DNA from: Microvirga sp.
Lineage (GTDB): Bacteria; Pseudomonadota; Alphaproteobacteria; Rhizobiales; Beijerinckiaceae
Length of the DNA: 64,000 nt
NCBI GenBank assembly: GCA_029266525.1
Contig: JAQSWQ010000001.1
Span: 57,725-121,724, forward strand
Reading direction: 5' to 3'
Of the stretch, positions 52,245 to 60,442 are shown in pieces. The position numbers were made by a program, and so were the translations under genes. The notes below the pieces were generated by a model that saw only the letters and a program-made list of their open reading frames with translations, did not search any database and had not been told where the DNA came from. The stretch's first letter is position 1. The number at the start of each line of letters is the position of its first letter.

Positions 52245-53507
52245 ATGAAGGCTCGGATGTTCGTATCGGCATTGGTCGCGCTGCTGGCGAGCGCAGCATC
52301 GTCGAACGCCCAGCAAGAGGTCAAGATCGGCGTGCTCTACCCGCTGTCCGGCCCGATTGCGCAGATCGGCCTCGATGCCGTCGCAGCCGTGAGGACCGCG
52401 CTCCAGATCGCCAACGAGGGCGCCGATCTTCCGCTGCCGCTCGCCAAGAACAAGGGCTTGCCGGGCCTGCGCGGCGCCAAGGTCACCGTCATCGTCGTCG
52501 ACCATCAGGGCAAGCCCGAGATCGGCCAGAGCGAGACGGAGCGGTTGATCACGCAGGAGAAGGTGCACGCGGTTTTCGGCGCCTACCATTCTTCGGTGAC
52601 GGCTGCCGCGAGCCAGGCCGCAGAGCGCGCCGGCATCCCGTTCGTCAACGCGGAATCGTCGCAGCCGGCGCTCACGCAGCGCGGACTGAAGTATTTCTTC
52701 CGCACCTCGCCGACGGACGAGACGTTTTCGCGGCTGATGTTCGACTTCCTGAAGGATTTCTCCGCGAAGTCCGGGCAGAAATTCCAGACCGCCGCGATCT
52801 TCCACGAGGACACGGCGTTCGGCACGGACAGCGCCAGAGTGCAGGAGCGGCTCGCAAACGAACGCGGCGTCAAGATTCTCGAGAAGATCGCCTACAAGGC
52901 GCAGACCACATCCTTGACCTCCGAGGTGCAGCGCCTGAAGGCGTCGAACGCCGACGTCCTGCTGCCCTCATCCTACACCTCGGACAGCTTCCTCTTGCTC
53001 CGGACCGCCAAGGAGCTCGACTATAACCCGAAGATGATCCTCGCCCAGAATGCCGGGTTCACCGACCCGACCTTCCTGACCACGATGGGCAAGGAGGCCG
53101 AAGGCGCCATCACACGCTCGCCCTACAACGCCGATCTGCAGGGTCGCATTCCGATGCTCGTCAAGGTGAACGAGCTGTTCAAGAAGCACTCGAACGGACG
53201 CGACCTCTCGGACAATTCCGCGCGCTCCTTCACCGGCTTCATGGTGCTGCTCGAGGCGCTCAATCGCGCCGGCTCGACCGATCCGGAGAAACTGCGGGCC
53301 GCGCTCGTCGCGACCGATATCCCCGCCGACCAGCTGATCGTTCCTTATCGGGGCGTGAAGTTCGACGCCAATGGCCAGAACGAGCTGGTGCAGGCGATCC
53401 TGATGCAGGCGCAGAAGGGGAAGTACTGCACCATCTATCCCTTCGAGCTTGCCTCGTGCGAGGTGCTCTATCCGGCGCCGGCTTGGGCCGACAAAGCCAA
53501 GATGTAG
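52245..53507 (+). CDS. ABC transporter substrate-binding protein (LivJ/LivK type)
   Basis: Periplasmic receptor of 420 residues. A signal peptide (about 1-23, ending SNAQQ) is followed by the type I periplasmic-binding fold: VKIGVLYPLSGPIAQIGLDAVAAVRTALQ, VDHQGKPEIGQSETERLITQEKVHAVFGAYHSSVTAAASQAAERAGIPFVNAES. The ATG at 52245 begins the signal peptide. Receptors of this type bind amino acids, amides, urea or aromatic acids, so the ligand may be a hydantoin or amino acid rather than leucine. It is divergent from livHMGF and followed by the M20 gene. Confidence 0.92.
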   Translation: MKARMFVSALVALLASAASSNAQQEVKIGVLYPLSGPIAQIGLDAVAAVRTALQIANEGADLPLPLAKNKGLPGLRGAKVTVIVVDHQGKPEIGQSETERLITQEKVHAVFGAYHSSVTAAASQAAERAGIPFVNAESSQPALTQRGLKYFFRTSPTDETFSRLMFDFLKDFSAKSGQKFQTAAIFHEDTAFGTDSARVQERLANERGVKILEKIAYKAQTTSLTSEVQRLKASNADVLLPSSYTSDSFLLLRTAKELDYNPKMILAQNAGFTDPTFLTTMGKEAEGAITRSPYNADLQGRIPMLVKVNELFKKHSNGRDLSDNSARSFTGFMVLLEALNRAGSTDPEKLRAALVATDIPADQLIVPYRGVKFDANGQNELVQAILMQAQKGKYCTIYPFELASCEVLYPAPAWADKAKM

Positions 53508-53544
53508 GCGTCTAGCGCGCTTGCGCGAATTGCAGGGCGCCGGC

Positions 53545-54855
53545 ATGCAGGCCGCTCACCCGCGTGGCCGGCCGGCGCTATCGAGCGTCGAGACGCGGCC
53601 GGCGCTCGCCGCGGTCGACGAGATGCGCATCCTCGACCTCGAGCAAAGGTCCATTCGAACCCGCAGCTCCACCTTCGAGGAAGGGGAGATTGCCGATCTC
53701 TATGCCAACTACATGGCCGACATGGGCCTTGAAGTTGAGATGCAGCCGGTGACGCACCCGTTCGACCCGAGCCGGACAAGTCGGCAGCCGATCGGCCGTC
53801 TCAAAGGCAGCGGCGACGGACCGACGCTGCTCATCAACGGCCACATGGATCCAGGGGCCGAAATGAGCGGGTGGACCGTCGACCCCTACGCCGCAAAGTT
53901 CGAGGACGGCTGGATTTGGGGGATGGGGGCGCACGACGACAAAGGCGGCTGCGTCGCTGCCATTTGCGCGCTCGAGGCGATCATACGCTCCGGCACGCGG
54001 CTGAAGGGCGATGTTCTGATGACCCCCGTGGTCGCCCACAAGCTCGGCGGCGCGGGCACGCGCGCCCTGCTGCGGCACGGGATCGAAGCCGACCTCTGCA
54101 TCAACATGGAGCACTCCAACAATACGATCGCCAATGTTTGCGTGGGCGTCGTCATGGTGCGGCTGATCTGTTCCGCGCCCGAGCTGTTCTTCCGCTACAG
54201 CCCCGAAGCCCGTGCGGCCTACCTCAACCCCATCGAGCAGCAGATGGAGATCGTGCGCCGGATCGGCCCGAGCCTGACGCCGATCGCGTCGGACGCGTGG
54301 ATGACGTTTACGCCGCATCCCGAGCTTCCCGGGTTCCCGACGCACACGTTCGACGTCATCCACAAGGAGCATTACTACTTCAAGAATGCGACCGGCCGTT
54401 CGACGCGCGAGTGCGAGCTGACGCTGCAGTTCCGGACGGTCCCCGGACAGACGGTCGCCGGGATCGCGCGGGACCTCGAGCGGTTGCTTGTCCGCATCAA
54501 GCAGGATCATCCGGCATTCAACTGCGTTCTGGAGATCCCCGCGCCCGGAACCGAGCAGACCTGGAATCAGCCCGCGATGGTCTGCCCTCCGGAGCATCCG
54601 CTGGTCGCCGCGCTGGCGGAGGGTCAGGCATTGGCGTCGCAGCTTCCGGCCTTCGTCGGGGCGGACGGTCGGCTCGGCAATGTCGGCGACGGGAACATCA
54701 TCCAGGACGTGCTCGGAATCCCGACCGTGCAATACGGTCCCGGCGATATTCGCGTCTACAGGGAGTGGCCGACACCCGACGAGCGCGTCCGTCTGGAGGA
54801 TCTCGTGGTCGCTGCAAAGGCCGTCGCGCATGCGGCCGTCCGGCTGTGCGGTTGA
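53545..54855 (+). CDS. M20 metallopeptidase-family protein with incomplete catalytic site
   Basis: Protein of 436 residues with the M20/ArgE/DapE fold. The first two metal-ligand motifs are present: GHMD (His100, Asp102) and GMGAHDDKGG (Asp131). Glu189 (NMEHSNN) is a further likely ligand. The catalytic Glu-Glu pair expected before the GGxG turn is replaced by His165-Lys166, and the C-terminal histidine expected before Thr-Pro-Asp-Glu is Pro. Family members remove acyl or carbamoyl groups from amino acids. The ATG at 53545 is tentative. It is 37 bases after the receptor gene and probably co-transcribed. Confidence 0.8.
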   Translation: MQAAHPRGRPALSSVETRPALAAVDEMRILDLEQRSIRTRSSTFEEGEIADLYANYMADMGLEVEMQPVTHPFDPSRTSRQPIGRLKGSGDGPTLLINGHMDPGAEMSGWTVDPYAAKFEDGWIWGMGAHDDKGGCVAAICALEAIIRSGTRLKGDVLMTPVVAHKLGGAGTRALLRHGIEADLCINMEHSNNTIANVCVGVVMVRLICSAPELFFRYSPEARAAYLNPIEQQMEIVRRIGPSLTPIASDAWMTFTPHPELPGFPTHTFDVIHKEHYYFKNATGRSTRECELTLQFRTVPGQTVAGIARDLERLLVRIKQDHPAFNCVLEIPAPGTEQTWNQPAMVCPPEHPLVAALAEGQALASQLPAFVGADGRLGNVGDGNIIQDVLGIPTVQYGPGDIRVYREWPTPDERVRLEDLVVAAKAVAHAAVRLCG

Positions 54856-54993
54856 TCCCGGCTCCTGCGCCAGGCGGGAAGAGAGGATCCGGCGCTTCTG
54901 AAGGAGCGGTCTCGCACCGCTTGGGCGCCGTGAGGCTGGAATTTTGCGCGGAACCGAGGATGATACGCGCACGGCCGACAGAGGAACCCTCCG

Positions 54994-56115
54994 ATGGACA
55001 TGCCAGCTGCCGAGGCCCGAGAGCGCCGCGGGCGCCATAGTGCCCTCAAGGTGCTCGACTGCGACGTCCACCCCACCGTCAGCGGGGGCATGAAGAGCAT
55101 CTACCCCTACATGAGCGAGGCCTGGGCGCGCCGCTTCGAGCGCAAGAACGCGTCCATGGCGAGCCTTGCCTTGACGACCAAGTACCAGCATCCGAACGGC
55201 TCGGCGATCCGCGAGGACACCCGGAACGAAGCAGGCGAGGTGGGGGGCAGCGACCCGCGCGTGGTCGTGTCGGATCACATCGAGCCGCACGGCATCGAAG
55301 GGGTGCTGCTCAACTCGCTGCAGGCGTCAGCGTTCTGCTGTGCGCTCGCCTCGACCCACGAGAGCGTCGCGCTCGCTTCGGCGTTCAACGACTTCTTCGT
55401 CGACAAGTGGCTCTCGGTCGATCCGCGCCTGCACTACGCCATGGCCGTGCCCTCGCTCGATCCTCACGCCGCCGCCGAGGAGATCCGCCGCGTCGGATCG
55501 CACCGGCAGATCGCAGCGGTGTCGATCGCGCCCATCAACATCCTCCTGGGAAACCGCTACTGGTGGCCGCTCTACGAGGCGGCACAGGAGCTGGAGCTGC
55601 CGATCGTCATGCACCCGAGCGGCGCCGACAGCATCTACCAAGGGACGCCGATCGCCGCGGGCGGCATCCCGGATTCCTACATCGAGCGCTACGTCACGCT
55701 CTGCCAGGTCGCTGAATCGAACGTGAACAGCCTCATCGTCAACGGCGTCTTCGAGAAGTTCCACAAGCTCAAGGTGCTCTTCGCCGAGTTCGGCTTCACT
55801 TGGGTGCTCCCGCTCGCCTGGCGCATGGACCGCACCTGGCGCCAGCTGCGGCACGAGACCCCTTGGGTGAAACGGTCGCCGATCGACTACCTTCACGACC
55901 ATGTGCGCTTCACGACGCAGCCGCTCGACGAGCCGCAGGACCCTCGCGATCTCGACCGGCTCGTCGAACTGATGGGCGCCGACCTGTTGTGCTTCTCGAC
56001 CGACTATCCGCACTGGGACAACGACATGCCCGAGGACTCCCTGCGGTCGCTTCCTGATGAGAGCCGCACGAGGATCTTCTACGACAACGCGCGCGCCACC
56101 CTGCGCTGGAGCTGA
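54994..56115 (+). CDS. Amidohydrolase-2 family protein (metal-dependent hydrolase or decarboxylase)
   Basis: TIM-barrel protein of 373 residues of the amidohydrolase_2 group, which includes ACMSD- and gamma-resorcylate-type decarboxylases and lactonases. Visible metal-site residues are Asp24-x-His26 (LDCDVHP), His207 (PIVMHPSG) and Asp337 (STDYPHWD), the usual set. The segment AEFGFTWVLPLAWRMD supplies the conserved Glu265. It heads a six-gene run ending in crotonases and a TRAP transporter, so it may open a ring or decarboxylate the imported acid. Neither reaction is shown by sequence alone. Confidence 0.87.
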   Translation: MDMPAAEARERRGRHSALKVLDCDVHPTVSGGMKSIYPYMSEAWARRFERKNASMASLALTTKYQHPNGSAIREDTRNEAGEVGGSDPRVVVSDHIEPHGIEGVLLNSLQASAFCCALASTHESVALASAFNDFFVDKWLSVDPRLHYAMAVPSLDPHAAAEEIRRVGSHRQIAAVSIAPINILLGNRYWWPLYEAAQELELPIVMHPSGADSIYQGTPIAAGGIPDSYIERYVTLCQVAESNVNSLIVNGVFEKFHKLKVLFAEFGFTWVLPLAWRMDRTWRQLRHETPWVKRSPIDYLHDHVRFTTQPLDEPQDPRDLDRLVELMGADLLCFSTDYPHWDNDMPEDSLRSLPDESRTRIFYDNARATLRWS

Positions 56116-56124
56116 GGGCCCGGC

Positions 56125-56487
56125 GTGGAGAAGCGGCGTCTTGCGGTCGGGCCGCTCGGAGATTTCCCCGTCGGGAAGTTCAGGATCGTCTCGATCGACG
56201 GCGTCGAGATCGGCATCGTGCGTCTCGCGGGCGGCGCGCTGCATGCCGTCCGCAACCGCTGTCCGCACAAGGGCGCGCCGGTGTGCAAGGGCATCCTCGG
56301 CGGCACCTGGCCGCCCTCGGCGGTGGGCGAGCTTGCCTTCGAGCGCGACGGCGAGGTGCTCGTGTGCCCCTGGCACGGCTACGAGTTCGACCTCAACAGC
56401 GGGCTCGAACTCTACCAGAAGCGCCCGACACGCCTGCGCAAATACGATGTCGGGGTCGAGGACGGGCAGGTCTTCGTGCTGATCTGA
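56125..56487 (+). CDS. Rieske [2Fe-2S] ferredoxin-like protein
   Basis: Protein of 120 residues with one Rieske domain: Cys46-Pro-His48 (NRCPHKGAPVCKG) and Cys81-Pro-Trp-His84 (VLVCPWHGYEFDLNSG) bind the cluster. There is no signal peptide or oxygenase domain, so it acts as a small soluble electron carrier, as do ferredoxins of ring-hydroxylating dioxygenases and nitrite reductase small subunits. The start is GTG nine bases after the amidohydrolase stop. No oxygenase or reductase partner is encoded nearby. Confidence 0.9.
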   Translation: MEKRRLAVGPLGDFPVGKFRIVSIDGVEIGIVRLAGGALHAVRNRCPHKGAPVCKGILGGTWPPSAVGELAFERDGEVLVCPWHGYEFDLNSGLELYQKRPTRLRKYDVGVEDGQVFVLI

Positions 56488-56601
56488 CCCTTCCTGGGTG
56501 ACGACGCGTCCCTCCGCGTTGTCCGGCTCTCCGATGAGCATGGCTCCTTGGCGCGAAAGGCGCGTTTCCTTTAGAAGCTCCAGAGCAATGACGGAGGCAT
56601 C

Positions 56602-57813
56602 GTGGCGCTCCCGCTCGACGGCGTAAGGATTCTTGATCTCACTCGGGCGCTCGCCGGCCCTTTCTGCACCATGATCCTCGCCGATCTCGGCGCCGACGTG
56701 ATCAAGGTGGAGCCCGCCGGCGAGGGCGACATGATCCGCGCCTGGCAGCCCTTCGACCGGGGCATCGGCGTCTACTTCCTGAGCGTCAACCGGAACAAGC
56801 GCAGCCTCGCGATCAACCTGCGCGACGCGGATGGCCTCGCCGTCGTACGGGAGATGGCCTCCAAGGCGGATGTTCTGGTCGAGAACTTCAAGGCCGGAAC
56901 CGCCGAGGCAATGGGTCTCGGTCGCGACACCCTGCGCGCCGCCAATCCGCGCCTTGTCTACACCAGCGTGACGGGCTTCGGCACCGAGGGCCCTTATGGG
57001 GACTGGCCGGGCTTCGACCAGATCGCGCAGGGCATGTCCGGCCTCATGAGCCTCACCGGCACATCCGAAACGGGCCCGTTCCGCTTCGGCGTGCCGATCG
57101 GCGACCTCACGGCGGGCATGTGGGCGGCGATCGGCACGCTTGCCGCGCTCACCCAGCAGCGCCGGACAGGCGAGGGGCAGGTCGTCGAGGCCTCGCTGCT
57201 TGGCGCGCTGGTGTCGCTTCTCTGCGTTCAGGGCCAGCGCCAGCTCAGCCTTCGCGAGACGCCGCCGCCGGTCGGCAACGACCACCCGGTCATCTGCCCC
57301 TACGGCCTGTTCCGGACCGCCGACGGGCCGCTCAACCTCGCCGCGGCGACGCCCGACATGTGGGCGCGGCTCTGCGGAGTGCTTGGGCTCCACGACCTGA
57401 CCGACGCGCCCGAATTCAGGGACAACACCGCTCGCATGAAGAACCGGGACGCCCTGCGCGCCCGCATCGAGGAGAAGCTCGTGGCGCGGGGCCGCCTGGA
57501 ATGGACGCGCGCCTTCATGGAGGCGGGCATTCCGGCCGGGCCGATCTACAACCTCGCCGAAACTTTCGCCGATCCGCAGGTGCGCCATCAACGGATGGTC
57601 GAGGAGGTCGAGCACCCCTCGCTCGGCACGATTCCGCTTCTGGCGAGCGGCGTGCGGATCGAAGCGCAGGAGGGGCGCACGGTGCGCAGCGCGCCGCCGG
57701 TTCTCGGCGAGCACAGTGCGGCGATCCTCGCCGAGTTCGGCATTGCGCCGGAGCGGCGCCGGCGCTTGCTGGAGGCCGGCGTCGTCGCCGACGCGCAACG
57801 GGAGGCGGCCTGA
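56602..57813 (+). CDS. CaiB/BaiF class III CoA-transferase
   Basis: CoA-transferase of 403 residues that moves CoA between carboxylic acids. The catalytic aspartate is Asp168 (GVPIGDLTAG), preceded by the N-terminal LPLDGVRILDLTRALAGPFCTMILADLGADVIKVE signature, NRNKRSLAINL and VYTSVTGFG. The GTG start at 56602 has ACGGAGG upstream. It most likely activates the substrate of this pathway as a CoA thioester, with the donor (for example succinyl-CoA) unknown. Its stop overlaps the next start (TGATG). Confidence 0.92.
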   Translation: MALPLDGVRILDLTRALAGPFCTMILADLGADVIKVEPAGEGDMIRAWQPFDRGIGVYFLSVNRNKRSLAINLRDADGLAVVREMASKADVLVENFKAGTAEAMGLGRDTLRAANPRLVYTSVTGFGTEGPYGDWPGFDQIAQGMSGLMSLTGTSETGPFRFGVPIGDLTAGMWAAIGTLAALTQQRRTGEGQVVEASLLGALVSLLCVQGQRQLSLRETPPPVGNDHPVICPYGLFRTADGPLNLAAATPDMWARLCGVLGLHDLTDAPEFRDNTARMKNRDALRARIEEKLVARGRLEWTRAFMEAGIPAGPIYNLAETFADPQVRHQRMVEEVEHPSLGTIPLLASGVRIEAQEGRTVRSAPPVLGEHSAAILAEFGIAPERRRRLLEAGVVADAQREAA

Positions 57814-58745
57814 TGCTCTCCGAGAATCTCGCCTGGGTCGGCATCGTCTCGCGGGCGCCGGAGGATGCCGCGCGGCGGCTGGAGGATCTCTTTGGACTGC
57901 CGCGCGTCGAGGTGAGGGCACAGGACGCGCCCGTCCCGGCGCTGAAAGTCGGACGATCGGCGATCGTCGTGCTGCCGCCCGGGCATGCGCTTGCGGGGGG
58001 GCGGGAGCGGCCGGGAGTCGATCATATCGCAATCGGCGTTCGGGATGTCGCGGCCGCGGGCGCCGAGGCGGAGCGCCGGGGCTTTCCCCGGGCGGGCAGG
58101 CCGCAGCCGGGGCTCGCCCGCGGGGAGGTGCTGCCGCTCGCGCCCGACGCTCTCTTCGGGGTGCGAACGGTTCTCGCGTCGCCGCTTCCGCTTCCCGGCG
58201 CGTCGGAGGGGCCGGTCAGCCGCATCGACCATCTCGGCATCGCCTCGACCGATGCCTTCGGCGCCATTCCTGTGTTCCGCGACCGGCTCGGCCTAGCGCT
58301 CGAGAGCACGCAGACCGATGTCGAGACCGTCGTCGCGGTCGAGAGCTTCACGTCGGACCGCTACGGCGTCGTCCATCACAGCCGCCCCGCCCGCATCGTC
58401 GGCGGGTTGCGGGTGTCCTTCCTCACCATCGGTGACTGCGAGCTCGAGTTCCTGCAGAACCTCGATCCGGAGCACGGGGCCGAGGTCGACGCGAGCCGCG
58501 CCGGCACCACGAAGCAGGACCAGGGCGCGATCACCCGCTACGTCGCCCGGCATGGTCCGGGGCTGCATCACGTCGCGCTCAAGACCGACGACATCGACGG
58601 CCTGCTTTCGCGCGCGGTGGCCAAGGGTGTGCCGGTGATCGACCGGCGCGGTCGCCCAGGCTCGCGCCGGGGGCGCATCGGCTTCTTCCAGCCGGACGCG
58701 TTCGGCGGCGTGCTGTTCCATCTCGTCGAGCGGCCGGATGCCTGA
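57813..58745 (+). CDS. Tandem VOC-fold protein (methylmalonyl-CoA epimerase-like second half)
   Basis: Protein of 310 residues made of two vicinal-oxygen-chelate units. The first, residues 1-125, is divergent (NLAWVGIVSRAPEDAARRLEDLFG, VDHIAIGVRDV). The second, from about 135, resembles methylmalonyl-CoA epimerase: RIDHLGIASTDAFGAIPVFRDRLGL, ELEFLQNL, GPGLHHVALKTDDIDGLLS and GRIGFFQPDAFGGVLFHL, with metal ligands His in the first and third motifs and Glu. It could epimerise or isomerise a CoA ester in this pathway. It overlaps both neighbours and is surely co-translated. Confidence 0.85.
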   Translation: MLSENLAWVGIVSRAPEDAARRLEDLFGLPRVEVRAQDAPVPALKVGRSAIVVLPPGHALAGGRERPGVDHIAIGVRDVAAAGAEAERRGFPRAGRPQPGLARGEVLPLAPDALFGVRTVLASPLPLPGASEGPVSRIDHLGIASTDAFGAIPVFRDRLGLALESTQTDVETVVAVESFTSDRYGVVHHSRPARIVGGLRVSFLTIGDCELEFLQNLDPEHGAEVDASRAGTTKQDQGAITRYVARHGPGLHHVALKTDDIDGLLSRAVAKGVPVIDRRGRPGSRRGRIGFFQPDAFGGVLFHLVERPDA

Positions 58746-59520
58746 CGTCCTCCTTGTCGAGCGGAAGGATGGCGCCGCGATCCTCACCCTCAACCGGCCC
58801 GCTGCCGGCAATTCGGTGAACGCCGAGCTCTCGGCCGCGCTCGACGAAGCGCTGCCGCGGCTCGCCTCGGACAAGAGCTTGCGCGTCCTCATCGTGCAAG
58901 GGGCGGGCGGGCGCTTCTTCTGCACCGGCGGCGATATCAAGGAGTACCGCGGGCTCACGGACCCGCAGGACGTCGAGCGCATCTTCGGGCGCACGCGCCG
59001 CGTGCTCGACCTCATCGAGGATTTCCCGGTGCCGACCATCGCGGCGGTCGAGGGTCATGCGCTGGGCGGAGGCGCCGAGATCGTGCTCGCCTGCGATCTC
59101 GCGCTCGCCGGCGACACGGCGCGCTTTGGATTGCCTCAGGTGCGGCTCGGCATCGTGCCCGGCTGGAACGGGATCGAGCGGCTGGTCCGGCGGTGCGGAC
59201 GGCCGGCGGCGTTGCGCATGGTCGCGGGAGGCGAGCCCGTCGACGCCGAGGGAGCGCGCAGGCTCGGGCTGATCCAGGAGGTCGTTCCGGCCGGTCAGGC
59301 GCTCGATGCGGCGCTCGCGCTGGCGGCTTCGTTCAGCAAAGCCGCGCCCCTCGCGCTGCGGCAGGCAAAGCGCCTGGTCGCCGCAGCCGATGCGGCGCGC
59401 AGCGACGCGTCGCGCGCACAAGCCGCCGCAGCGTTCGTCGAGCTGTGGTTCTCGGCCGACCACCGCGAGGCCGAGGCCGCGTTCGCCGAGAAGCGTCCTC
59501 CTGTCTTCGCAAGGGCGTGA
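58738..59520 (+). CDS. Crotonase-family protein (enoyl-CoA hydratase-like) 1
   Basis: Crotonase-fold protein of 260 residues acting on CoA thioesters. The oxyanion-hole segments are present (GGRFFCTGGDIKEY near 57-70 and VEGHALGGGAEIVLACDLALAG near 104-125), and Glu114 matches the first catalytic glutamate of enoyl-CoA hydratase. The second, normally in a Pro-Glu motif, is Gln134 (GLPQVRLGIVPGWNG). A plain hydratase reaction is thus uncertain; isomerase, decarboxylase or hydrolase activities occur in such variants. It overlaps the VOC gene by eight bases. Confidence 0.88.
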   Translation: MPDVLLVERKDGAAILTLNRPAAGNSVNAELSAALDEALPRLASDKSLRVLIVQGAGGRFFCTGGDIKEYRGLTDPQDVERIFGRTRRVLDLIEDFPVPTIAAVEGHALGGGAEIVLACDLALAGDTARFGLPQVRLGIVPGWNGIERLVRRCGRPAALRMVAGGEPVDAEGARRLGLIQEVVPAGQALDAALALAASFSKAAPLALRQAKRLVAAADAARSDASRAQAAAAFVELWFSADHREAEAAFAEKRPPVFARA

Positions 59521-59528
59521 GCGGACCG

Positions 59529-60338
59529 ATGTCGAGCGCCGGAACCAAGACCGCCTCGCTCCTCCTGGAGCAGGCCGACTCTGTCGCGACGCTCACACTC
59601 AACCGCCCGCAGGCACGGAACACCCTCACGCCCGCGCTCATAGAGGAGCTTCGCGAGAAGGTGACGGACCTCGCCAAGCGCGAGATTTGCCGTGTGCTCA
59701 TCATCCGCGGCGCCGGCGACAAGGCGTTCTCGGCCGGCTTCGACATCGGCGCGATCGGCCGCACGCGCGAGGTCGCGAGCGACGGCTCGGTGCGGGCCGA
59801 CGGCGGTCTCGACGCCGCCTTCCGAGCCATCGAGGATGCGCCCTTTCCGGTGGTCGCGGCAATTCGGGGCCATTGCATCGGCGGTGGCTTCGAGCTCGCG
59901 CTGGCCTGCGACCTGCGCATCGTCGCCGAGGATGCCGGGTTCCGCATGCCGCCCGCCCAGCTCGGCTGGGTCTACGGTCTTTCGAACCTCTCGCGCTTCG
60001 TCTCCGTGCTCGGCGCAAGCCGCGCGCGTCAGGTTTTCCTCCTTGGCGAGACGATCGACGCCCGCACCGCTCTGGATTGGGGCATCGCCCACGCGGTGTG
60101 CGCGCCCTCGGAGCTCGACAACCGGGTGACGGAGATCACGGCGCGTCTTTCCGAAGCGGCCCCGATCGCGCTCGGCGGCCTCAAGCACGGCATCGCCGCG
60201 CTCGCGCGGGCGACCGTGTCCTCCGAGGATCTGGCACTCCATGCGGAGTGGCGGCGGCGCGCCTTCATGAGCGCCGACCTTGCCGAAGGACGCGCCGCCT
60301 TCCTCGAGCGGCGGAAGCCGCGGTTCAGCGGGCGCTAG
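59529..60338 (+). CDS. Crotonase-family protein (enoyl-CoA hydratase-like) 2
   Basis: Second crotonase-fold protein, 269 residues, only distantly like the first. Oxyanion segments are KAFSAGFDIGAIGR (near 71-84) and IRGHCIGGGFELALACDLRI (near 114-133), with one glutamate kept. The second catalytic position reads Pro-Pro-Ala-Gln (RMPPAQLGWVYG), without Glu. It starts eight bases after crotonase 1 and ends a run of five tightly spaced genes. The two proteins may catalyse successive steps on the CoA ester formed by the transferase. Confidence 0.88.
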   Translation: MSSAGTKTASLLLEQADSVATLTLNRPQARNTLTPALIEELREKVTDLAKREICRVLIIRGAGDKAFSAGFDIGAIGRTREVASDGSVRADGGLDAAFRAIEDAPFPVVAAIRGHCIGGGFELALACDLRIVAEDAGFRMPPAQLGWVYGLSNLSRFVSVLGASRARQVFLLGETIDARTALDWGIAHAVCAPSELDNRVTEITARLSEAAPIALGGLKHGIAALARATVSSEDLALHAEWRRRAFMSADLAEGRAAFLERRKPRFSGR

Positions 60339-60365
60339 CCTCGCGTGGCATGCGGGCCGCGAACC

Positions 60366-60393
60366 TTGATCACCTCCCGACACTGACTAAAGA
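60366..60393 (+). promoter_or_regulatory. Possible promoter of the second TRAP operon
   Basis: TTGATC (60366-60371) and TAAAGA (60388-60393) with a 16-base spacer lie about 50 bases before the receptor start in the 104-base gap after crotonase 2. Match quality is moderate. Confidence 0.35.
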
Positions 60394-60442
60394 TGCGTGC
60401 CACAAGGCAGGCCACTGCCATGGACGCTCTAGGGAGAGAACA

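Noticed and set aside
55327..58032. Minus-strand open frame of about 900 codons across the amidohydrolase, Rieske and CoA-transferase genes
   Set aside because: Arg/Ala/Asp/His-rich with no family pattern; it mirrors clearly recognised genes on the plus strand and is a high-GC shadow.
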